In this document: piece after piece, positions 1-10,900 of the stretch
How positions within the stretch are numbered: position 1 is the first letter of the stretch
How the letters are laid out: each line of letters opens with the position of its first letter
Assembly (NCBI GenBank): GCA_027919835.1
Contig: JANVFP010000008.1
Span: 620,001-684,000 of the forward strand
Source of the DNA: Lentinula raphanica
Taxonomy: Eukaryota > Basidiomycota > Agaricomycetes > Agaricales > Omphalotaceae
Reading direction: 5' to 3'
DNA length: 64,000 bases
The notes under the pieces: generated by a model
Databases searched by the model: none
Told to the model about the DNA's origin: nothing
Seen by the model: only the letters and a program-made list of their open reading frames with translations
Made by a program: the position numbers and the translations under genes

Positions 1-521
1 CTTGTCGGTGTCATAGGAGCTCGGGAACTTGAACATGCACTATGTAGGTTTCAAGTAATTGTTGAATTTTCAGAATTGGAAATTGACCACCTCTGCTCAC
101 AGACATGGTGGCTGATCACCCAGATGAAATCGTTACTTTCCAGACACCTTATTCACACCATCCCCTTGCATCGTCATCCATCTCGTCGCTACTTGACGAC
201 ACTAATCGGTCTAGCTTTGATATGTTCGATTTTTCCGTATACATGGACCAGGTACGCCGGAAGTCTCTTCGCTATATTATGTCTTTCTGAATGACAGCTC
301 AGGCTCCATTGACAATTACACTAAACTCTCCTCTTGAGCTGGTGCAACAATTCTTTGTCAAGCTAGGTGCCCGATATGTGGTCGTAACAGATATGGATGG
401 TTACTGTTCGTTCACCCTCGTATATCTGTGTCTTTGCGTGTTCTCATTACCCAATTCAGATGAAGGAATCATCGACAAGAAAACTTGGCTTGCATTTTTG
501 AGTGAAGCAGGCGAGCATTGA
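1..521 (+). CDS. CLC voltage-gated chloride channel, C-terminal CBS region (5' end outside window)
   Basis: This is the last part of a CLC chloride channel/antiporter, a membrane protein of the plasma membrane or endomembranes. Only the cytosolic C-terminus is present. Coding segments are <1..43, 103..251, 303..399 and 460..521, with three introns of 51-60 nt that keep phase (SP: L-E-H-A-L, then V-A-D-H-P-D-E). The last two exons spell the second CBS domain: KLGARYVVVTDMD then EGIIDKKTWLAFL, which is typical of fungal CLC proteins. The ends GTAGGT...CAG, GTACGC...CAG and GTTACT...CAG are ordinary GT-AG. The stop is TGA at 519-521. The residues before the stop (SEAGEH) are short, so the tail is compact. 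Family identity is from memory of CLC C-termini. Transport residues cannot be judged because they lie upstream of the window. Confidence 0.85.
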
Positions 522-1311
522 ACAGTCAACAATCAACAATCAACTGCAAGGTCTTTCTTTCGCAAGCTACCCTATTATAACAGTCTTCGCCGTGGAGTAA
601 TTTTATGACACGTACTCATCCTTTCTAACATCACTATTTCCGTAGCATAGCTCAAGCATGAAATCATTAATTAGGATTTGGATCATGTCAAGTCATTTGT
701 AGTCGCTTGAAAATGGTTGTGTGCCGCAAGTTTCGCGCGAATCGCCTCGATGCCCACAGAAAATACATTGGGTGAAAGTGGACCGTGTCAAGCCTTCCTC
801 CGTTTACGAGTGCCCGACTAGTACGCCATTAGCGGCAGGAGCAGTATTCAGTACGCCAAATGATACTTGTGGAAATCGAGATACACCCTCATATTTACAC
901 CCTCATCCACCCAGTGTGTGTAATAGTAAGGGACTTTTTTCCGCCACTCCTGGTAGCGTCGATGGAAGTTGAACGTAACAATAAAACCAAGGTAGCTACC
1001 CTATAGGGGAAGTAGGACTTGATTCCGCTTGTTCTCGATGGACTCAGTGATGATCGATGGACCCAAGCTTTGTCGCATAGTCGTAATAAACTCCTATTGA
1101 ACTAAAGGGTGTTTTCAGAGACTGGACGAGGACTAGGACTACTTAGAGCTACTTAGAGTCTCAGGCTGGACATCGGACAGTTCTTCCCGGCCCGTCTCAT
1201 AGAGTTTTAACTTTTCATGTGCTTGCACTCAACGTGCAACCATATCCATTGGCACTTTGGAGATGACCTCTTCTTTCTTTCTTATCTCTTCCACGAACTA
1301 CCAAGATCTTA
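522..1311. other. Intergenic region with the galactokinase promoter; no gene seen
   Basis: About 790 bases lie between the chloride-channel stop and the galactokinase start. One open frame (721-972, plus strand) has no recognisable domain and no ATG start, and I do not call it. A pyrimidine-rich run at about 1267-1294 (CTTCTTTCTTTC type) sits just upstream of the GAL1 ATG. Such CT blocks are common at basidiomycete transcription starts. No canonical TATA box or Gal4-type CGG-N11-CCG site was recognised. Confidence 0.5.
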
Positions 1312-3374
1312 ATGGCCGCAGAACAACCCATCCCCGTCTACACCAACCTTAGTGATCTGTATGGAAGCCTTGGGACCAGTCTCAATCATGCAGAAAAGTG
1401 GAATAGTGTTGCCGAAGAATTCCAGCGAAGATTTGGCCGAACACCAGCGTACATCGCTCGTGCGCCTGGAAGAGTGAAGTGAGTTGCTTACCATCATCTT
1501 CATGCTGATGAGCCGATAGTAACTTGGACGACTTCCAGTTTGATTGGTACTTATTTCAACAAGAGTTAAAACTCGAACTCGCACTAATCTTAATCACTGT
1601 AGGTGAACATATCGATTACTGTCTATTCGGCGTACTCCGGCAGCAATCGAGCGCGATATCTTGATCGCCATAGGCCGAAGGCCAAATGCACTTGCAGAAG
1701 ATGCTCCGGGAAGCGTTGTTGCTGAGAACATGCAAAAAAAGTATACACGCCAAGTGTTTGCACCAGCTCCGAGACGACGGGCAAGTGTATCTGAAGACGA
1801 GGTCCGGCTTGAAGAATGGCAATTGGACATCAATACCAAGGAACTTCGATGGGAGAGTTATGTCAAAGCTGGATACTATGTAGGTGGTTTGTTGGTCTGG
1901 AGTACACTTATTGACTTATCATCGAATGAAGGGGGTATTGATTAACTACTTCTCCGGAGGAGGCAATCCAGCTCCTGTTGACATTCTTGTGACTGGGACT
2001 GTACCCGCAGGTTCCGGTCTCTCGTCGAGTGCTGCGATGGTTGTGGGAAGCACTCTTGCATTTCTTGCTATCAACGGGAAGGTTCGTGGACTCCCAGGTG
2101 TATTCATCTTTTCGCTAACGCAAAGATTATGAAGCTTGACGGCAATTTTACAGGCAATGGACCCAAGATATCCAAAAGTCAGCTTGTGGAGATGGCTGTC
2201 GCAAACGAGAAACGAGTAGGTGTGAACTCTGGAGGGTGAGGGCTTCAATTGCTTCAAGTTTGTCGCATTGGTAAATCATATCCTAGAATGGATCAAGCAG
2301 CATCAGTCATCTCGGTACCTTCTTCTGCCCTTTACATATCCTTTTTCCCAGAGCTATCCGCATCAGCAGTGCCCCTTCCCCCCGGTGCGGTCTTCATCAT
2401 TGCCAACTCACTTGTGGTTTCGGACAAAGCTGTGACCGCTAAACGAAACTACAACCTCCGTGTGGTGGAGACCCTTGTTGCGGCTCGTGTTCTTGCTCGT
2501 CATCTGGAACTCAAAGTCGGTAACACTGAAAGAATAACGCTGCGTGAGGTCGTTGGACGGTTAGCTGGTGAGGTTGAAGAGGTCGGTGAGATGCCAGTGG
2601 AGTGGTTATTGGAGACGTTGAAGAGGATGGAACGCGAGATTGAACACTTGAAACCACCAAATTCAGACATCTCTTCGGAAGCACAGCTGGGTGTGACGAT
2701 GGAGGAAATGATCGCAATGAGCGGATTGACTGCAGAAGAATTCCAAGATGTCTATCTATCATGGGTAGAAGGTGAATCATTTATACCGATTATCTGCAGT
2801 TTGCTGATAAGTGTCATTCTAGTCGAGGCCACACATTTTCAGCTCTATAAACGAGCGAAACACGTCTTTTCTGAAGCATCCCGGGTACTTCAGTATCGTC
2901 GAGTCTGTCTTGCTGCTGAATCCTCACCGTCTTCCTCACCAATGGACGTCCTCAAAGAACTTGGCCAGCTGATGGACGAGTCCCAGACCAGTTGCAACGA
3001 ATTGTTTGAATGTTCGTGTCCCGAGCTAAACCAGTTGACACAGATTGCGAAAGACGCCGGAGCTATTGGGAGTCGTTTGACGGGTGAGTATTCGATTGCA
3101 ATCTAGAAGATTCTCAATGGATTAGAGTCATTGACCACAGGGGCTGGGTGGGGTGGATGTACTGTGTCTCTTGTTGCTGAGGACAACGTGGATTCGTTCA
3201 TTGAGAAAGTGAGCGCGACATACGGGCCATATAAAGGTCTCCAGGGAGAAGCTCTTGACGAAGTTATTTTTGCCACTAAGCCCAGTAGTGGTGCATGCGG
3301 TAAGTAGCGATGGTTGAGCACTCCCTTCTAACTGTTGAGTTTGACTGGTTTTCGCAGTGTACAAATTTGATTGA
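1312..3374 (+). CDS. GAL1: Galactokinase (GHMP kinase), disrupted by a single-base frameshift
   Basis: Galactokinase phosphorylates galactose at C1 with ATP, the first step of the Leloir pathway in the cytosol. Exons: 1312..1478, 1539..1546, 1603..1879, 1932..2097, 2154..2235, 2287..2771, 2823..3083, 3141..3299, 3358..3374. Family landmarks are all present: the signature GRVNLIGEHIDY assembled across an 8-nt exon, the GHMP ATP motif GSGLSSSAA (about residue 180), NEKRVGVNSGGMDQAAS, WVEVEATHFQLYKRAKHVF and the C-terminal LTGAGWGGCTVSLV. Restoring one base would give about 540 aa, close to yeast Gal1. The defect is in exon 3. The frame reading HIDYCLFGVL breaks at about 1634-1637, and the next residues (PAAIERDILIA) are in another frame, as if one C of a CCC run were missing. 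The rest of the gene is intact and well spliced, so this is either a base-call error or a very young lesion. Intron 2772..2822 is 51 nt and stop-free, so its retention would insert 17 residues. Confidence 0.88.
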
Positions 3375-3624
3375 GTCATTGACATTCCGATGCGTTATTT
3401 AGTGGCAATGATGTTCATATTACTCTTCGCGAATTCATTAGCAAAGAATTTGAAAGATCTCTCGAGAATCGTCTGTGCCATCGAGAAAAATGTTAAAGAC
3501 AACGAAGCCCATTACCTGAGATATGTAAGGAAACAGACTCAAGTCGAGCAATCGTTAGATAGCTATATAATTTACACATATCCTTATGATACAAAGTGTA
3601 GAACAGCACACATAACACAACATG

Positions 3625-4384
3625 TTATCGAGAGGGATAGTAGGGTTTCTCGTTCCTCCATTGTTCCTCTTCGTCCTCGTCTTCATCAGTCATCTGAGGC
3701 GCTTTCTCCTCACTCTCTTCTTCTTCGTTTGGCTCAGCATCACCTGCATCCGCCATAACCGTCTCCTCCGCAACAGGTTCTGTTTTCGCCTTCTTCTTTC
3801 TCTTCTTCGGCGCAGGAGCTCCATCCTCACCATTCGCAGCAGCGGCTTTCTTTCCTTTTGACCGTTTCTTCTTCGCAGCGTTCTCCGCGTTGAGCGCGTC
3901 CAAATCAATCATTCCGCCTGCTGAAGGATCCGGAACACTTTCAACAATCTCGCGAAGGAAATCAAAAGTGTCTATTGTTTCGACGGCGTGTTTCCTAGTA
4001 GTTGAGGGGAAGAGAGAGAGAGCATGGTTGTTTTTAGATGTGCCGTGGTTGGAAATAGTAAATATCTCACAGGTGATATGCCTCCACCTTCCTAGATCCT
4101 CGTTCCAGTGTTACTTCACCTGCTTTCTCTACAATCAAAGCCAGGAACATCTCCAATGCCTTCGCTATACATGACGATTACTGTTAGAAAAGCCCAAAAC
4201 ATATCCGTCAATCTATACTTACATATGACTATCGGAGTTGCTTGCGCAACCTTACCAACATCATCGTCCTTTTGCATGATTTTCTTTATTCGAGCCTAGA
4301 TAGAGATTTCAGTATGCGCGTATCCGAGAGACTACACAAGAGGCGTACAACGGGAAACTTCGTCTGTTTATTCTTGTTCTTCAT
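3625..4384 (-). CDS. BUR6: Negative cofactor 2 alpha (Bur6/DRAP1), histone-fold transcription regulator
   Basis: NC2-alpha pairs with NC2-beta (Dr1) through an H2A-like histone fold and acts on TBP bound to promoters in the nucleus. Exons in coding order: 4384..4349, 4295..4223, 4164..4071, 3994..3625 (190 aa). The N-terminus MKNKNKQTKFPV runs into ARIKKIMQKDDDVGKVAQAT and PIVISKALEMFLALIVEKAG, then EAYHLKHAVETIDTFDFLRE. This is the NC2-alpha histone fold (about residues 8-90), beginning almost at residue 1 as in the family. The C-terminal 100 residues are Lys/Ala and then Glu/Asp rich (KKRKKKAK, DEDEDEEEQ) and probably disordered. The ATG at 4384 is the only start in frame with the first splice. 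The gene converges on GAL1 with about 250 bases between stops. CBF/NF-Y-type paralogues are the alternative, but the FPVARIKKIMQ start fits NC2-alpha best. Confidence 0.85.
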
Positions 4385-4894
4385 CTGGAAATGGTGTTCT
4401 GAGTTCAACAACTGGGAAAGGAGTACTCTCAACCCCAAATTAGGGTTCCGCGGAAAATACCTGCGTATATTCTCCTGGATTCTCACATCCAAAGGCCTCA
4501 GGTCGAACTCAAATGAAATGAGATCACTCCATAGCTCCCAGACTCCTTCCTACTAGCATATCTTTGCAACCAAGCGTAGTGGGATAGAAAGAGTCATAAA
4601 TACACTGAAAAGAAAATCTACTTCGCAAATAAGGAACTTGCCATGTCACTCATCTTCAACAAAAGACGAATGAGAAGAAATAGAAGATGCGAAACAGTCA
4701 ATACCGAATAAACACAGTTGAAGAAGTAATCAAAGAAGGAGGACTAGGAAAGTGCGAATAGTAGAAACAAGATACTATGGTGTGACAGCAAGCGATGGAA
4801 GCGACACCAGACGAAGAAATGATTCTCTGGCGCATATCCCGCTGAAATATGTGCGGAAATAGTACTACATAAGTAGTGATCTGGAACATCTTCC
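4385..4894. other. Intergenic region upstream of BUR6; no gene seen
   Basis: This stretch of about 510 bases contains the upstream region of the minus-strand BUR6 gene and ends at the retroelement relic. The open frames on both strands lack domains and splice-consistent neighbours. I see no tRNA, no long repeat and no clear promoter motif. Confidence 0.45.
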
Positions 4895-5150
4895 TCAAGA
4901 TTGGGGTGCTTTGGGTACTGTGGCGTTGTGGCTTTGGGGACGCCTATTCCGAATCGCTGGTTGCACCAAATTGAGTTGTGCCCTCAGCGCATCACTATTT
5001 GAATGGTGCGTGCGTCCAATGTAATGGGTAATGTCCAGTCCACTGTCTTTCAACTTTATCGTCATCATCGCCCAGTGAGTTGCTTTCGTCAACTTTGACG
5101 GTTGAAGAACTGTGAAAGTATATCTGATTGTGCACTCCAGAAACAGCTTT
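4895..5150 (-). mobile_element. Degenerate Ty3/gypsy retrotransposon fragment (RNase H region)
   Basis: On the minus strand a short open frame reads KATHWAMMTIKLKDSGLDI, then THYIGRTHHSNSDALR. This matches the layout of the RNase H domain at the end of Ty3/gypsy polymerases: an Arg/His-Trp segment, a L-x-x-x-(D/G)-x-D-I strand, then the Y-x-x-G-x-x-H-x-N-x-D-A-L motif. Upstream in the same frame is RYTFTVLQPSKLT, where an intact element would have a TDH-type segment, so there has been deletion or decay. The piece is under 300 bases, has no LTRs, integrase or gag, and lies between BUR6 and PEX11. It is a fossil and not active. The assignment is by motif memory only. Confidence 0.6.
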
Positions 5151-5200
5151 TTATGAGTGTATCATTAAAACAGTCCTGGCATCAAATATGAGAGATAGCC

Positions 5201-6404
5201 TCATGACTCGTATCCTGTTACATTCTCGATTACAGGTTCCATTGAATCATCTGTTGGCTCTGCTGCAAGAGGAGTCGCAGGGAGGGCAGTGGCCTCCCAT
5301 CCGTTTCGGAATGATATAACGGCGACAACGAGGTTGAGAAGGGCCACGATATACTAGAGGAAATCTAATCGGCAATCCTTGGGAGTGAGAGTGATTACTC
5401 ACGTCCTGTTTAATCAATCTACTTCCGGTAGACCTTAAAAGAGGATTGGCAAGAGATCAGCTTGGAGGATTTGTACGATATGATGTAAATCCTCACCAAT
5501 GCAGAGCAAGGGGAAAATTGGCCATATTGACTACAAGGTCACTCCGGTATGCACGCCAGCGTTTCTGCATCTCTTGTTTCTCTGCCGGTTTCATTCCAGC
5601 CTTGAAGATTGTACGATACTTTGCCTGGAGCAACTTTCTGTCTTCATGTAGATGCGCGAATTGTAGAACAACATAGACAGCCCAACATCTGACTGACCAT
5701 AGGCTCAGCTTGCCAGCGTTGAGCTCGACAGTACGCTTCTTCGTTACGAAGGGAGGGAAGTCGATAGTGGATCTGGATGGTAGGACATCGGCGGAGGCGA
5801 GATAGCTTAGGTGTTCAAGTGGGTAATAGCCGAACATGGACCAGCCTTGCAAGCGTTCGATATTGAGAAGCCTTCGCGTGGGTTGCGGATTATGCTCCAA
5901 GGAGATCATCCACCTGATGATAGTGAGCAGGCCTGCAGTGTGAATTGAGCTTGCATACAACCGATGCGAAGCACTGACTAACCCCAGAATCTAGTTCCCT
6001 TATGTCGCTGAGATATTCAGGTTCAATGGTCGCAAGCGATATCCTCGCGTACCTCCAAAGCGTTCTTGAATTAGATATAGACCCAGCCAATTTCGAAAAT
6101 CGGGCAGCGGTAGAGCTAGTCCCAAGTTTGCGAAGACCAGCATTCTTCTGGATTTGAGCGCGTTTGTGTAATATAGGCACCAGTAGCTTCAGGGTATATT
6201 CAACGATAGCAAAAAGCTTACTGTGTCGGGTTAGTATTTCGAGGACAAGCTTTCGTGATGATGCAAGGGAACATACTCGCTGCCGCTCCAGGTGCCTAGG
6301 TATCTGACAAGATGATCGAGTGATTCTGGAAGCGAGACATTGGAGAAACATCCCAGTACAGCGTCAGTGGCTTTGTCTATTGCTGTAGGTTTCGCGTACG
6401 ACAT
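5201..6404 (-). CDS. PEX11: Peroxisomal membrane biogenesis protein PEX11 (PEX11C-like)
   Basis: PEX11 proteins elongate and divide peroxisomes from within the peroxisomal membrane. Exons in coding order: 6404..6277, 6220..6053, 5990..5983, 5932..5497, 5433..5403, 5353..5201 (307 aa). Recognisable segments are the N-terminal SLDHLVRYLGTWSGSDKLF and LVPILHKRAQIQKNAGLRK, then FWGLLTIIRWMISLEHNP, IERLQGWSMFGYYPLEHLSYL, LQFAHLHEDRKLLQ and NMANFPLALHWS. The last exon encodes a hydrophobic stretch YIVALLNLVVAVISF. Exon 3 is only 8 nt (ATTCTGGG) and supplies the F-W-G of FWGLL. Without it neither frame nor family match is kept. The start ATG at 6404 gives MSYAKPTAIDKATDA. The C-terminal 35 residues after the last membrane segment are unlike anything I recall and are less certain. 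Confidence 0.85.
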
Positions 6405-7126
6405 GATGGGACAAGTTGAAGAGATACCTTGGGTTTCGATCGGGTATCGAACGGGCGACCTCTACCGGAGATCATGTGATTTGATTACATCAGCTAGGCT
6501 ATATAAGCTTCCGGACTTTCTTGCTTTGTTTCTTCGAACAATTTTCGAGGACACAAAAGTTCGGGCTCGGTTTCAGCTCTTCCGCCTCCTTGTCCGCGTT
6601 CCCGTCCTCAAGATTGAACACAGGCGTCAAGTGGCGCTGGCGTCTTCATCTATGCAACGATTACATTCGCTTGATCTTTTTTTCTTGTTCGCGAAGGCAA
6701 TCGCTTCGGCTGGTCGCTCATGATGCGGAGGGAATGATTGCTAGACTGTAGTTGTGCATGGTGAAGGCTCTACATTTACATACTCTCATGTTTCCTCTTT
6801 CCTTCAGAGATGATCATGATTGTTCTTACTGGTCAAGTCCATCCACTGCTTTGCGTTGCTTGTGTGATACATTCAATGTGCTACAACTTCTGTGTAATGT
6901 ACAAGTACAAACCATACATGTAGACCTTTCTTATCATAGAAAAAAAACCTTGGTACTGCTGCTTAAAGTGTGCGTGTATGATTCTGAAATTCAGTTTGCC
7001 TAAAGTTCAAAACTTCGAAGATTACTGGAAGGTGCTACTTAGAAAGGTGCTAGGAGTGTGCTAGGGTTAGGGCTTGCCGTGAATTTGGATGCCAGTTTTC
7101 GATTCTACCACGATATCATTAACACT
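6405..7126. promoter_or_regulatory. Divergent intergenic region between PEX11 and Sm D3
   Basis: About 720 bases separate two divergently transcribed genes, so both promoters must lie here. The plus-strand open frames at 6340-6751 overlap the PEX11 5' end or show no domain and were not called. On the minus strand at 6452-6442 is GTTCGATACCC, which looks like a pol III B box. The flanks do not fold into a tRNA T-arm (see findings). Nothing else was recognised. Confidence 0.45.
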
Positions 7127-7750
7127 ATGGCCAACGCTGGACTCGGTGTTCCCGTCAAACTGCTACATGAATCTTTGGGACATGTCATAACTGTAGAAGT
7201 TAAAACTGGCCAGCTATATCGCGGAAAACTTGCGGAAGGTTGGCGATCTCTTTCATTGTATCTCTCACTCGTCTTCCTGATATTTTTTCTCTTAGCTGAA
7301 GATAACATGAACATCTTCATGCGAGATGCAACTGTTACAGGCCGCGACGGTCGTGTATCACAACTAGACCAGGTGTACATAAGAGGCAGCATGATTCGTT
7401 TCTTCATCGTTCCGGATATGTTGAAGAATGCTCCAATGTGCGTGGTTGTGCCCTCGACTCTTCAGTTACTAATTTTCTGGACCTACAACAGGTTCAGGAG
7501 ATCAGGGCCAAATGGCATGAGAGGAAAGGGTATCGGGACAGCCCGTGGACGTGCTACCATCATGCGAGGTGCGTTTTAACGGTTTTCAGTTCTTTATACC
7601 GTATCACTGATTCATGATTCTTTACAGCAAACGGTACGTCGATTACTAGGGGAACACTCGTTTTTCCAGCTATTCTCATACTTTCTTCTTTATCTAGCAC
7701 GTCGTGGTCGCGGTGTTGCACCAACTGCTTCTCGGGGAATCCGTCGATGA
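7127..7750 (+). CDS. SMD3: Small nuclear ribonucleoprotein Sm D3
   Basis: Sm D3 is one of seven Sm proteins forming the ring on U1, U2, U4 and U5 snRNAs, so it belongs to the spliceosome core. Exons: 7127..7238, 7296..7437, 7492..7568, 7628..7633, 7698..7750 (129 aa; human protein about 126). The Sm1 motif is [20 protein letters not shown] with [17 protein letters not shown], and Sm2 is [20 protein letters not shown]. The tail has the expected RGK and RRGRG repeats ([20 protein letters not shown]). Exon 4 is only 6 nt (CAAACG) and gives the N of RANARR. It is needed to join the conserved tail in frame. Intron 1 (7239..7295) has length 57 and no stop in frame, so retention would be translatable. 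The ATG at 7127 is favoured over the upstream frame because the family starts at [15 protein letters not shown] sequence. Confidence 0.95.
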
Positions 7751-7986
7751 GCACAACAATCGATCGCCATTCTTTCCCCGTCATTTCTCAATATCTCTCA
7801 CTTCTGTTGTACGATATCCACTTGTATTGTATGCACCATGCTCCTCGTGCTCTGATATGGAAAGCATCCCTAGTTGCGAGGATAAAAAACAGTACAACAT
7901 GCAGAGATAAATTAAAAATTATCCTGGTGGTCTACATATGCAAAGTAAGCTAGGGTGATAACATTAACGTTAACGAATACATCTTT

Positions 7987-10900
7987 TCAAGACGGGGCAG
8001 AACGTTTGAGTCGATAGTACAACGTCAATTCGGTTGGTTGCCTCCAAACGTAATGTCGAACTGCGGCAAGGGACATATCCAGAGGCAGTAATACATCATT
8101 GCACAATATTTCGTAGAGCTCTTCTGCAGGTGGGCGTTGACCGTGTGGATACTGGCTCTCTATAGAAGTCCTCGGAGAAGTGGCAGCAGAAGTAGGACTT
8201 GATGCGGCAAATTTCTCCAACTTGTCCTGGACCTGAACGACAGGATAAAAATCAGTCAAATACATCCACTACGAAGGTTTATAGATATCCTACATGGTTG
8301 ACCAGCTTCCTAACTCTCAACCATCGATTAGCTGTGAGTTTGGATTGTTGTCTACAGCACCACATTTTAGTCTGATATCAAGCTCATACTGTAGAATCCT
8401 TACATGTTCAACAACTCTGGCAATTGCGTGCCGTCTGGGTCTTTGTTGGGCCACGGAAGAAGAACAAAACTGATCTTGACTAACGGAGGTGCCGAAGCCA
8501 ACTTATTATGGAGTAGATACTCTAGGAGCCACATGGGCATGACCTCCTCCAGGATTGGCGTGTCATGTCCAGCAGAGTTGACTGTGCCGCGATAGAGCGT
8601 TGTATAACTAGGCGGATTCTCTTCTGATATTATCAGCGTAATGTGGGCTGGTAAATTATGAAGCGGTGCTTCGTTTGACGGAGGAGGCGTGAGCGGCCGG
8701 GAGAGTAGGTCCTGCAAAGGAGTTTTCGTTTCTGACAATGCGGAGTCCTGATTCAGTCCATTAGAAGCAGACTCTCGTTTGTAGTCATGGCCAAGTCTTA
8801 CCTCTAATCCAATTTCCAACGTAGGTGTCTCATTTCCCGCATTGACCGTATTGACATTATCTGCGTTTGTCTTCTTATTTTTGCCAAAATTTTTCAACCG
8901 ACCCATCAGTCCACCGGAGGGCGTCATTGGAGTCTGTAAGCCAGATTCTGTCTTGTAAGAACCATTCCATGCCGTGAAATCATCGGGTGTAGAAGCTGTT
9001 ATTGAAGGTCTCCGGGTGGGCACGGAAAAGTAATCGCCATCTTTGGGTGTACCGGTGGCTGATTGCAGTAGACTTTCCATTGTCCCCGATCTTTGTCTCC
9101 GTGGCATGGGAGTCGCATCATTACTATGGATGGTCGGTAGTTGTGGTATGGCTGATAGGGGTAGAGCATTCTCTTTTGGAATGTTCAGAGGTATCATCGG
9201 CGTGAGCAACGGTGAAGAGCGTGCAGATCCAGAAATGGCTGGTGCGACAGCTTGAAGCATCCTGGGCGAGGATATCACAGAGGCGTTGGTCCTCGAAGAG
9301 CGTTTGGGCGGATCGTGCAGGGCGTCGTGAGCATGGTTTCTGTCACGACTGCTGCTCCTCTCACGCTTTCGTTGTAAGCGTTGTTCTTCACGAATGAAAC
9401 CTAAGAATAGATTCTTCAGGACCCACTTCCCAATATTCACTGTTTCAGATATGACATTAGAGGCAGTCTGTACAGAATGGAACACACTCACATTTGGATT
9501 CATCGGTCACATACCGGTCATGAACAAACCCAGCCTCATCAGCATAGACCTCGGCGTCAAAACAACGTTCAGTGAGATGTATCGACAAGACCCCGCTCTT
9601 GGTATCAGCTGTGGACCAAGGTAAGACGACTACTTCCCGCTCTATTCTTTCCTGCACAATCTCCAGTGCTTCCCTAGGACTTCTCTCCCGTTCGTTTGCA
9701 CCGTCTCCGCCTCTGCTACCACTGCCGTTTGAACTGGGGGCACGTATACTAGCAGCGGCAACATCTTCCTTTGTGAACTTGCCCTTACATATACACCGAG
9801 CAATGTCCCAGACTTCCACTGTGCCGGAAGTGTCGACCGTCAGAGCGTGAATTCTATCGTTGAGGATGATCGACCGCACAAGGCCATGGTCACCGCGTAT
9901 CACATCGTCTGGTTCAGTATACAAAGGGACAGCATCGGCAGCAATCTCGCGCTCTTCGAACAACGCTCGAGCGCTGGGAAGTTCGACAACAGTTTCCGAA
10001 CGATGAGTCTGAGACTTGCTATGTGAAATTGGTGGGGAAAAGGTAGATCGTATAGGCGACCGAGGGTTCGTCTTTGGCACGGACATGACAGATGCAGCGG
10101 AATACAGGGTTGCGATTTCTGGGTCGCGGTCTTTGGTAGATGAGTAGAATCCGAAAGGAATGTTCGGTGAGGTGAGTTTGACCAGAGACTCGAATGGGAT
10201 ACCGTAGAGCATTCCCTTTTCACCCTTGTCACGCTGTATGTGATCAGAATCTGAACGCAAGGATCGACTGAGGGATGAGTTTTCTGAGTGACCGCGCTTG
10301 ACAGAGGAAACGGTACTCCTGGGCGATTCTGGAAACGAGGGCCTTTCAACGGGTTCGCCGTCAAAATGCGCGGAACGCGCTCGAACGGCACGTCGTTGTG
10401 GTACACGCCATCGTCTTATCGTTGAACTACCCGAGGCTGTCCAAAGAAGATTGTCATCCAAAGCGACAATCTTGTTGATGCCTTCCGCGATAGCAGTTTC
10501 ATGTGTGTCCTGGCACAGAAGGATGCATTCACCTTCTGAAACATCAGCACAATCTTCGACATCTACTCTGCACACGAAACCAGAACGGTCACCAGAGTAG
10601 AACGATTCGAGAGAGGGATGGGAGGAGAATAGGGACCAGACGGACTCGGTATGGTGGGTGAATGTATGGAGGCAACGCTGAGAGGCAAGGGACCAGAGTT
10701 TGATGGAGGCGTCTGCTGACCCAGTGAGAAGCTGGGAAATGAAGATTAGAATGGATAGCAAACAAGAACGGCGGCATGTACACACATAACGCGAGTCTTC
10801 AGATATGAGTATAGCACGTATGTTGTCGGTATGTCCTACGAGCTTGCCTAGAAATATGTGAGCCAAAATAGGGTCGGACGTTGGCAAAATTTCATACCAG

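Noticed and set aside
721..972. 83-codon plus-strand frame upstream of GAL1
   Set aside because: No ATG start, no domain, no splice context; it lies in the promoter.
6340..6751. Plus-strand frames of 127 and 76 codons
   Set aside because: They overlap PEX11 exon 1 in antisense and continue into its promoter; no domain.
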